7,634 bases of DNA from contig JAPCJV010000076.1 of NCBI GenBank assembly GCA_027886785.1, positions 1 to 7,634 of the forward strand. Reading direction: 5' to 3'. The DNA comes from Nitrososphaerota archaeon (GTDB lineage Archaea > Thermoproteota > Nitrososphaeria > Nitrososphaerales > CADDZS01). The notes beneath the pieces are model-generated. The model did no database searches. It worked only from the letters and a program-made list of their open reading frames with translations, and was not told where the DNA came from. A program made the translations under genes and the position numbers. This document shows, piece after piece, positions 1-4,945 of this stretch. Position 1 is the first letter of the stretch, and each line of letters opens with the position of its first letter.

Positions 1-2
1 AA

Positions 3-785
3 GGATCGTTTCATTCTCTCACCGTTTCTGAAGGACACAGAGTGTCGATCCGGAAACCATCTGGATTTACTGCCCTCCAATTGAAAGTGATTGAAGGTGC
101 AGGTGCTCCCAGAGATAGTTACGTCGTCATTGCGCTCGATCGACGAGAAGCCGGTCTGGGGGTGATCAAGGGAACGCACTTGCAGATCCTTCCCACGATT
201 GAATCAGGAATCACGGGGAAAATGTACCAGGACTCCAAGAAAGGCGGATCCAATTATTTTGAAAAGATCGCAGATGCGTTAGCTATCGTCTATCCTCCAA
301 ACGCCAAGGTATTCGTTTTGGGCCCTGGAACAACGAAAGACGCTTTCGTAAATTATCTGGTGCGAGAGAGAAAAGAGTTCTCTGAAATAAGGGCGATCGA
401 GGGGTCCGACGTGGCTGGCGAAGACGGTGTGTATGTTGCTCTCCGAAATCCCAACCTTCAGGCGGCGTTGTCAGAGAGCAGGCTTGCAAAAGTCTCCAAG
501 TTAATCCAGGAAGTCATGCGCCGCATCTCGCTGGGAGATTCGCGAGTGGCGATCGCTTTCACTGATAGTATGAAAGCCGCAAAGCAGGGGGCTGTTGACT
601 CCCTCATAATGGCAGACAAGATCTTTTTCCAGAAAGGGATCGATGAGGAAGAGATCGTGGATTTGATGAACACCGCGGAGGAGTTTCGAGGCGAGACTTT
701 CCTCCTCGATTCCACGACGGACCTCGGTGCTCAGGTCAACACTTTAGGAGGAGTGATCGGGGTGCTGCGCTTTGCGATGAAATAG
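3..785 (+). CDS. pelA: mRNA surveillance protein pelota (Dom34), 3' part, N-terminus outside window
   Basis: Pelota is the archaeal/eukaryotic eRF1 paralogue that enters the A site of stalled ribosomes and, with aEF1A and ABCE1, drives subunit dissociation in no-go and non-stop rescue. The frame is open to the left edge, so about 260 of the usual roughly 350 residues are visible. The first codons (GSFHSLTVSEG, just before the GTG at 42) match the end of the Sm-like N-terminal domain, so GTG 42 is an internal valine, not the start. The central eRF1_2-like domain follows (YVVIALDRREAGLGVIKG, then KVFVLGPG). The C-terminal eRF1_3-like domain comes last (RVAIAFTDSMKAAKQGAVDSL, with the family's typical A-x-x-x-GAV segment, then a closing LGGVIGVLRF). 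There is no GGQ peptidyl-hydrolase motif, as expected for pelota rather than aRF1. It stops at TAG 783-785 and converges on the downstream protease gene. Confidence 0.93.
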   Translation, partial: GSFHSLTVSEGHRVSIRKPSGFTALQLKVIEGAGAPRDSYVVIALDRREAGLGVIKGTHLQILPTIESGITGKMYQDSKKGGSNYFEKIADALAIVYPPNAKVFVLGPGTTKDAFVNYLVRERKEFSEIRAIEGSDVAGEDGVYVALRNPNLQAALSESRLAKVSKLIQEVMRRISLGDSRVAIAFTDSMKAAKQGAVDSLIMADKIFFQKGIDEEEIVDLMNTAEEFRGETFLLDSTTDLGAQVNTLGGVIGVLRFAMK

Positions 786-896
786 GGTGTTCGCACTTTG
801 TTTTCAACCAAAAACAGCTTGAAACGAGCTGAGCGGTACGGAAAAATGCATCGCCGCGCGATCGCGTGCAAAATGGCTTAATTAAACAATAAGACC

Positions 897-901
897 TTTT
901 T
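897..901 (+). terminator. candidate oligo-U terminator after pelota
   Basis: A run of five T (897-901) lies 112 bp after the pelota stop. A shorter T-rich stretch (797-804, TTTGTTTT) lies only about 12 bp after the stop. Archaeal RNA polymerase can terminate at U tracts without a hairpin, so either could end the pelota transcript. The assignment is inference from composition only. Confidence 0.35.
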
Positions 902-907
902 AGAGCA

Positions 908-939
908 CTAAGAGATCAAGCTCAATTGTGATCTCTTAG
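908..939. repeat. perfect 11-bp inverted repeat (hairpin) abutting the protease stop codon
   Basis: CTAAGAGATCA (908-918) and TGATCTCTTAG (929-939) are exact reverse complements around a 10-nt loop. The right arm ends one base before the stop codon of the leftward protease gene (complement of 940-942). In the protease mRNA the hairpin would therefore start directly after the stop codon. There is no T-run after it on that strand, so it does not look like a bacterial-type terminator. It may protect or define the 3' end of the mRNA. On the plus strand it follows the T5 tract at 897-901. Confidence 0.6.
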
Positions 940-2355
940 CTAGATCGTTAGCAATCCAAGAATTCTCGGGAGAAACAGGAAGCTCAAAATCAGGATCAGC
1001 ATCGCGATCGAAATGATCGTGGTGAGGGTCTTTGCCCTAAGTTCTACCCCCTTGCGCCCGAAATGGGAGAAGAAATTCAAAAGAGCCTGACCGCCATCCA
1101 GCGGATACAGCGGAATCGCGTTGAAGAACGCCAGATTCACGTTGATGAACCAGATCCAGAAGAAGGTGGACGCAAGTGGAAACCACAGAAATCCCAGCGT
1201 AGGGGACGTGTACAATCCGGCGAGCTGACTCGAAAACGGAACCACGGAACTTGCCTGCGCGAATACTCCAGGGACGACGAGATAAAGAAGAGGATTCCTG
1301 AAGAAGGACGAAGCATAATTGTTCTTGATGTTCGAAAGATCTGAATCGGAGAAAGATTGCTGGATTCCAATGAATCCGATGCTTTTGTTGTTGGGATTTG
1401 CGGCTAGAGTTAGGGCGTAGCTCTTCGTCACCCCTACATGTTGCACGTACACGATCAGAGTCTCGTTAGGATGCGTGTGCTTCATGAAGCTGGACAGGTT
1501 AGCTACGGAGTGCACCGCAGTATTGTTGACCGCCACGATCACGTCTCCCGATGCTAGAAGGTTTCGCTGGAGTAGCTGGTACGCCGGACTGGGCGAGAGG
1601 ATCGTCTGCACCTGTACTCCGTCAAACTGCACAGGTACAAGGCCCCCTACAACCAAAAGCAGTAACCCTAGGGCGATAAGTGCCACTATGATGTTGCTGC
1701 CGGGTCCACCCGCCATTATTCTCCCGGAATCTCGAAAGCGAGATTTTTGGATCAGTTTTTCATCTATTTCCACAAAGGCTCCAATGGGAACGATGAGGAA
1801 GAATAGTACGCCCGTCGATTTCACAGGCAGACCCAGGCGCCTCGCAATTACACCGTGAGTTCCTTCGTGAATTACGACTGCAATGACGATTCCAATGATG
1901 CCGTATACAAAGGGGATGAGCGGGTTCAACCCGGGAAGTAAGAGATAGGCTTGCAAAGGTGGGGGCCCTTGGGGAACTATTCCAGCAGAAGTGCATTGGG
2001 TCGCCGGCGCCGCGCCTACCGCACACCGTAATGCCAGACTCCCGGTTAGAAGGATGTAATCTTGGTCTAACATTAACCAGATCATGAATGCTGCCGCAAC
2101 TAGGGTGATTCCGAGAAAAGCCCACCCGATGTCTCCAAAGAATCGGTATTTTGCAAGTCGGTCCAAAAGGTACAAGAGGCGCTTAGTGCGCACCATCACG
2201 ATGCCCCAGGAGAAGGTGACAGCTTTAGTCTCTTCTTCCTTCTGCGGCTCCTCGGGTCCTCCTGCGGTCTCGATCGATGAAGTATCGGCCGTTTGATCCG
2301 GTGTGGGATTCGCATCGGGGCGAAGTCTATCGCGATCGCTCAAAAGAAAGTGCAA
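940..2355 (-). CDS. site-2 protease family (M50) membrane zinc metalloprotease with PDZ domain
   Basis: This is an intramembrane protease of the S2P/RseP type, which cleaves membrane-anchored substrates within the bilayer. Of 471 residues, 1-55 form a hydrophilic acidic/proline-rich tail, and a first membrane segment lies around 73-97. The zinc motif HEGTH (163-167) sits at the end of a helix. AGGPGSN (215-221) is the usual glycine/asparagine segment after the core. A PDZ-like domain spans about 245-320 (ASGDVIVAVNN at its centre). NAIPLYPLDGG (412-422) supplies the third zinc ligand (Asp420) in the NxxPxxPLDGG motif. A last hydrophobic segment runs about 445-465. Cys111 and Cys121 lie in the loop after the first membrane helix and could form a disulfide. 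The TTG start is chosen because there is no ATG before residue 54 and a TATA-like box lies 27 nt upstream. The substrate cannot be told from the sequence. Confidence 0.92.
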   Translation of the reverse strand: MHFLLSDRDRLRPDANPTPDQTADTSSIETAGGPEEPQKEEETKAVTFSWGIVMVRTKRLLYLLDRLAKYRFFGDIGWAFLGITLVAAAFMIWLMLDQDYILLTGSLALRCAVGAAPATQCTSAGIVPQGPPPLQAYLLLPGLNPLIPFVYGIIGIVIAVVIHEGTHGVIARRLGLPVKSTGVLFFLIVPIGAFVEIDEKLIQKSRFRDSGRIMAGGPGSNIIVALIALGLLLLVVGGLVPVQFDGVQVQTILSPSPAYQLLQRNLLASGDVIVAVNNTAVHSVANLSSFMKHTHPNETLIVYVQHVGVTKSYALTLAANPNNKSIGFIGIQQSFSDSDLSNIKNNYASSFFRNPLLYLVVPGVFAQASSVVPFSSQLAGLYTSPTLGFLWFPLASTFFWIWFINVNLAFFNAIPLYPLDGGQALLNFFSHFGRKGVELRAKTLTTIISIAMLILILSFLFLPRILGLLTI

Positions 2356-2362
2356 AGTCCAA

Positions 2363-2382
2363 TATTCCGGAATAGCGCTATT
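2363..2382. promoter_or_regulatory. two overlapping 12-bp perfect palindromes in the divergent promoter, candidate operator
   Basis: TATTCCGGAATA (2363-2374) and AATAGCGCTATT (2371-2382) are both perfect palindromes and share four bases. The second overlaps the TATA-like box of the leftward gene, and the first lies at its predicted transcription start. A dimeric regulator bound here would block that promoter. The hexamer TCCGGA recurs at 2401-2406 and 2425-2430, towards the rightward promoter. The regulatory role is inference. Confidence 0.45.
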
Positions 2383-2385
2383 AAG
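2379..2385 (-). promoter_or_regulatory. TATA-like box for the site-2 protease gene
   Basis: On the minus strand this reads CTTAATA, centred at 2382, 27 nt before the TTG start at 2355. That spacing predicts transcription starting at or next to the start codon (leaderless mRNA). The box lies inside the palindrome AATAGCGCTATT (2371-2382). Confidence 0.55.
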
Positions 2386-2443
2386 ATATCTAACTAAATT
2401 TCCGGACTCTGATGGAATGCTAAATCCGGAGTCTAGAATCGGA

Positions 2444-2450
2444 CTTATTA
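2444..2450 (+). promoter_or_regulatory. TATA-like box for the tRNA thiolase gene
   Basis: CTTATTA is centred at 2447, about 26-27 nt before 2473-2474. The predicted transcript would begin at the TTG codon at 2473 or a few nt before the ATG at 2479, with no room for a Shine-Dalgarno sequence. Confidence 0.5.
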
Positions 2451-2472
2451 GCGCAAAAAATCAAAAATCACT

Positions 2473-3429
2473 TTGAGAATGCAAGTAGCAGTAGCCAAGC
2501 CCATGGCACAATGCCGGTGCGGGGGAAAAACGGTTTATTTTCGAGCGTACAACGGCGAGTCTCTTTGCTCCGAGTGTTTCAATAATTCAATCCTTGAGAA
2601 AGTCAAGAAAACGATTTCGAAGTACGAGATGCTTCATTATCGGGACAAAGTGGGCGTTGCGATTTCCGGCGGAAAGGATTCCACCTCTTTACTATTCATC
2701 TTGAACAAGATCATGAAGGGGCATGGATCGGAACTCGTCGCCTTGACTATTGATGAGGGAATCGAAGGATACCGAGATGAGTCGATCAAGAACGCCGAGA
2801 AGATCACTTCCGAATTATCCATCCCTCTGCAAGTAAGCTCCTACGAAGAATTATTCGGAGTCTCTCTCGACGAGGCGATGCACGCAAGAGATGAGCGGCA
2901 TGTAAAAGCGACCTCTTGTTCGATGTGCGGCCCGCTGCGCAGACGCTCGATTGACAAAGCAGCGGAGGAGCTGGGAGTGAACGTTGTAGCTACTGCACAC
3001 AATTTAGACGATCTTTTGCAGACGTTCTACATCAACCTCTACTCGGGAGACGTGGAAAGAATCAAGTGGCTCGATCCGCATTTTGCTCCCAAAGACACCG
3101 AATTTGAAATTCGGCGGATCAAACCGGCTATGGAGATCTATGAGCAAGAGCTCGCGTTCTTTGCCTTCCTGAACGAGCTCCCCTTTCAATCAGAAGCCTG
3201 TCCGTACATGAACGAGGGGATAAGAACAGAAATCAGAACAAATTTGAATGAGCTGGAGAGGAAACACCCTGGCGTAAAATACAGCACTCTCAAGACAGTG
3301 CTCGCCATTTCGACAGGACTGTCTCAGGATCTGTCGCACAGCAAAACCGCTGCCCGGTGTGAAAGATGCGGATCCATTTCCACCGGCAAGATTTGTTCTG
3401 TGTGCACTACTCTCAGTCTAGTGTCATAG
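2473..3429 (+). CDS. ncsA: tRNA 2-thiolation enzyme, NcsA/Ctu1/TtuA (TIGR00269) family
   Basis: This enzyme adenylates a tRNA uridine with ATP and replaces O2 with sulfur. NcsA/Ctu1 acts on U34 of Lys/Glu/Gln tRNAs, and TtuA acts on U54 in thermophiles. Residues in the 318-aa product: N-terminal zinc site CRC (14, 16) plus CSEC (32-35); PP-loop SGGKDS (65-70); CSMC (149-152) and Cys243, placed like the three Fe-S cluster cysteines of NcsA/TtuA; TAHNLDD (174-180); and a C-terminal zinc ribbon CERC (296-299) plus CSVC (308-311). The length is normal for the family. The moderate G+C suggests a mesophile, which favours the U34 role, but this is inference. The start may be TTG 2473 or ATG 2479, since both fit the promoter; ATG 2503 is also possible. 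It converges on the DUF488 gene with a 17-bp overlap. Confidence 0.9.
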   Translation: MRMQVAVAKPMAQCRCGGKTVYFRAYNGESLCSECFNNSILEKVKKTISKYEMLHYRDKVGVAISGGKDSTSLLFILNKIMKGHGSELVALTIDEGIEGYRDESIKNAEKITSELSIPLQVSSYEELFGVSLDEAMHARDERHVKATSCSMCGPLRRRSIDKAAEELGVNVVATAHNLDDLLQTFYINLYSGDVERIKWLDPHFAPKDTEFEIRRIKPAMEIYEQELAFFAFLNELPFQSEACPYMNEGIRTEIRTNLNELERKHPGVKYSTLKTVLAISTGLSQDLSHSKTAARCERCGSISTGKICSVCTTLSLVS

Positions 3430-3958
3430 TCTCTGGTCCTGTCTTGGGGTAGGTAATTCTTTCACCGTCGACCGCGGCAAATTTCGTGAGTTCGTGCCGC
3501 TTTGAATTCGTCAAATCGATGATGTCGATGACTTCGATTCCTCTAACGAGGAGGGCGTCCCCCACCAAGGATCTATGACACCTCCACGGGACTGCCTCGG
3601 CACACATCATCGTCGTGGGCTTTTTCTTTCCCAGTGTGATAAGCTCGTTGAGCCCTGCTTCAAAATCTGGAGTTTGCATATGGTCGGCATATCCTTGAAA
3701 AGATTCGTTCCGCCAACCGAGGTTTATGGAGTCCCTCGATGGTTTTCTCAGACCTCCCAAAGTCTTGATTTTCTCATACGTTATGTTATTTTCATTTAGG
3801 GCAGCGGAAAGAGTGTCGTCAGAAAACTGCGGGTTCCTTCTCGACTTCGGGATGGTACGGATGTCGGCCAGAGATTGAATTTCGAACTTCTTGAGTATCC
3901 GGAGAAAATCCTCAATCTTTCGAGTCGAGTGACCGATCGAGAAAATCGTTAGAGTCAT
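3413..3958 (-). CDS. DUF488 family protein
   Basis: This is a 181-residue protein of the DUF488 family, whose biochemical role is not established. The family signatures are all present: FSIGHST (6-12), ADIRTIPKSRRNPQF (31-45), LGGLR (67-71), FQGYADHM (87-94) and the cysteine motif MCAEAVPWRCHR (118-129) with Cys119 and Cys127. Conservation of the C-x-E...CHR element suggests a catalytic or ligand-binding site. The length is usual for the family. Its ATG overlaps the stop of the upstream methyltransferase gene (ATGA, 3955-3958 on the complement), so it is the second gene of a two-gene operon and probably translationally coupled. Its last 17 bp overlap the 3' end of the oppositely oriented tRNA thiolase gene. 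Confidence 0.9.
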   Translation of the reverse strand: MTLTIFSIGHSTRKIEDFLRILKKFEIQSLADIRTIPKSRRNPQFSDDTLSAALNENNITYEKIKTLGGLRKPSRDSINLGWRNESFQGYADHMQTPDFEAGLNELITLGKKKPTTMMCAEAVPWRCHRSLVGDALLVRGIEVIDIIDLTNSKRHELTKFAAVDGERITYPKTGPETMTLD

Positions 3959-4521
3959 TCCGCTCGAAGTGATCCCAATTCCGCTCTATTCGTACCAGAT
4001 CTTTCGGGAATCGAGTACAGCGAGAGCTTTCCCTCCACTTCCTCGGGAGTCCAGTTCTTGAACCGGTGTATGTACGAGACGACCCTGGCACCCGGTCTCA
4101 TCTCTTGGAACAATTTTTCCTGAAGTTTTCGCATGATTTTGGTTTCGCTGGACAGAAATACGAATACTCCGTCTGCGTCTTTCAAATCCACGTTTAGGAA
4201 GTTGGAATGGATCACACTCACCGTTGTGCCTAATTTTTTCCTCGAAATCACCTGTCTAGTCCACCAGTACTTTAGAGGATCTGCCTCCACTCCTATTGAC
4301 TTGATGCCGAATTTTTGCCCCACTCCCACAATCATTCTGCCGTAGCCGCTGCCCAAGTCGTAAAACCGGGAATCTTTACTTAGATGGAGCAGTTTGACCA
4401 CAGCGTCAATTTCCTTCCTGGAGGTGGGATAGTACCCGGCGCCCCAAATGAAGCCGCTCAGAAAGAAGTATCCGATGAACCCCGCCAAGGAAAAAAGAAG
4501 GATACTCTGGATCGGGAGCAC
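3955..4521 (-). CDS. membrane-anchored class I SAM methyltransferase, FAM173-like
   Basis: This 188-residue protein has one N-terminal hydrophobic segment (about 6-27) that should anchor it in the membrane, then a Rossmann methyltransferase domain. YPTSRKEIDAVVKLL (31-45) precedes the SAM-binding motif I FYDLGSGYGR (53-62). Glu79 (GVEAD) is the ribose-binding acid, GVFVFL (118-123) is the motif-IV strand, and RPGARVVSY (142-150) with FKNWTPEE (154-161) closes the core. The short anchor followed by PT...V..L, DLGSG.GR and a late ..W.P segment resembles the eukaryotic FAM173 lysine methyltransferases (ATPSCKMT, ANTKMT) and their prokaryotic relatives. The substrate is unknown, and protein lysine methylation is inference. 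GTG is the first start in the frame, 27 nt from an AT-rich promoter element. It is the first gene of an operon with the DUF488 gene. Confidence 0.82.
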   Translation of the reverse strand: MLPIQSILLFSLAGFIGYFFLSGFIWGAGYYPTSRKEIDAVVKLLHLSKDSRFYDLGSGYGRMIVGVGQKFGIKSIGVEADPLKYWWTRQVISRKKLGTTVSVIHSNFLNVDLKDADGVFVFLSSETKIMRKLQEKLFQEMRPGARVVSYIHRFKNWTPEEVEGKLSLYSIPERSGTNRAELGSLRAE

Positions 4522-4540
4522 TGCTTCTCGCCTAGGTCTG

Positions 4541-4550
4541 AGAAAAAATT
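4541..4550 (-). promoter_or_regulatory. TATA-like element for the methyltransferase-DUF488 operon
   Basis: The minus strand reads AATTTTTTCT, the only AT-rich block at the correct distance (about 25 nt) before the GTG start at 4521. It predicts a leaderless or nearly leaderless transcript. Confidence 0.4.
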
Positions 4551-4591
4551 CTCATGGGGATATGAGAGTGTTTCTCGAGATAACGATAGTC

Positions 4592-4599
4592 TAATATTT
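4592..4599 (+). promoter_or_regulatory. TATA box of the SRP RNA gene
   Basis: TAATATTT is centred at 4595-4596, 26-27 nt before 4622, where helix 1 of the SRP RNA begins. Its spacing agrees with the 5' end deduced independently from the RNA structure. It lies divergent to the methyltransferase promoter in a spacer of about 100 bp. Confidence 0.7.
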
Positions 4600-4621
4600 C
4601 GATTCCGACCATTGGCACGAA

Positions 4622-4940
4622 TTGCGATAGGTAGGATCGGGAGGATAGTCGTCTCCCTTTGTCCTGAAACCGACTATACGCAGGGGTCAGTAACCGTCGG
4701 GTAAAGCGCGGACTGGAATGTACTTGCCCAGCCTATTGGGAAGAACCCACGCCACGGCGGGCTGTCAGAGAAGCGTGCTCTTCGAAGGGAGGGTTGCGAC
4801 TTCGCACCATCGAATCGGGCGAGATCCGGGAGGGGGCAACCCTAAGATGGAATGGTTGCGCTGCCGTGTCTACGCGGAGGACCGATAAAGCTGGGAGGGA
4901 GGCACTCCGCTCGCGCGAACGCTGACGGAGCTATCGCACT
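4622..4940 (+). ncRNA. signal recognition particle (SRP, 7S) RNA, archaeal type
   Basis: This RNA scaffolds SRP19 and SRP54 to target nascent membrane and secreted proteins to the membrane. The ends pair as helix 1 (TGCGATAG 4623-4630 with CTATCGCA 4931-4938). Alu domain: helix 3 GGGAG/CTCCC (4639-4643/4653-4657) and helix 4 TCCTG/CAGGG (4662-4666/4681-4685). Their loops are complementary over 7 nt (ATAGTCG 4645-4651, CGACTAT 4671-4677), the SRP kissing-loop contact. GAAACCG and GCAGGGG match my memory of the haloarchaeal 7S RNA. Helix 5 includes GCGCG/CGCGC (4706-4710/4912-4916), CCCAGC/GCTGGG (4727-4732/4890-4895) and CACGGC/GCCGTG (4753-4758/4863-4868). Helix 8 (4807-4850) has CCATC/GATGG at its base, the tetraloop GGGA (4828-4831) and the asymmetric-loop strand CCCTAAG. 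Helix 6 is not assigned with certainty. About 319 nt, normal for archaea. Ends are good to a few nt. Confidence 0.93.
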
Positions 4941-4945
4941 TTCTT
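4940..4945 (+). terminator. pyrimidine-rich termination tract of the SRP RNA gene
   Basis: TTTCTT follows directly after helix 1 of the SRP RNA and is the only T-rich stretch nearby. It overlaps the stop codon of the convergent permease gene (complement of 4944-4946). Confidence 0.5.

Larger units (their letters stand above)
786..939. other. convergent intergenic region between pelota and site-2 protease genes
   Basis: The 154-bp spacer holds the T-rich stretches and hairpin listed separately. It also holds a weak 5-bp stem CAGCT/AGCTG (815-819/827-831) and an imperfect stem TGCA-t-CGC/GCG-TGCA (847-870) built around the palindrome CGCGATCGCG (857-866). I see no gene in it. Confidence 0.5.

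Noticed and set aside
42..785. Pelota ORF starting at GTG 42
   Set aside because: The frame is open to the left edge, and the codons before 42 encode conserved pelota sequence, so the GTG is internal and the gene is truncated by the window rather than short.
847..870. Imperfect stem around CGCGATCGCG in the pelota-protease spacer
   Set aside because: Seven pairs with a bulge and no T-run after it. It is better explained by the general GCGATCGC excess.
1063..1858. Plus-strand ORFs of 93 and 127 residues
   Set aside because: They are antisense shadows of the site-2 protease gene with no family resemblance.
4384..4704. 106-residue plus-strand ORF
   Set aside because: It runs antisense through the methyltransferase start, across two promoters and into the SRP RNA. 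It has no recognisable domain.
4622..4940. RNase P RNA
   Set aside because: Length and paired ends also fit RNase P, and weak CRII/CRIV-like strings are present. The core motifs GAGGAAAGUC and AGAA...GGCUUA are missing, while the SRP Alu kissing loops, helix 5 and helix 8 fit well.
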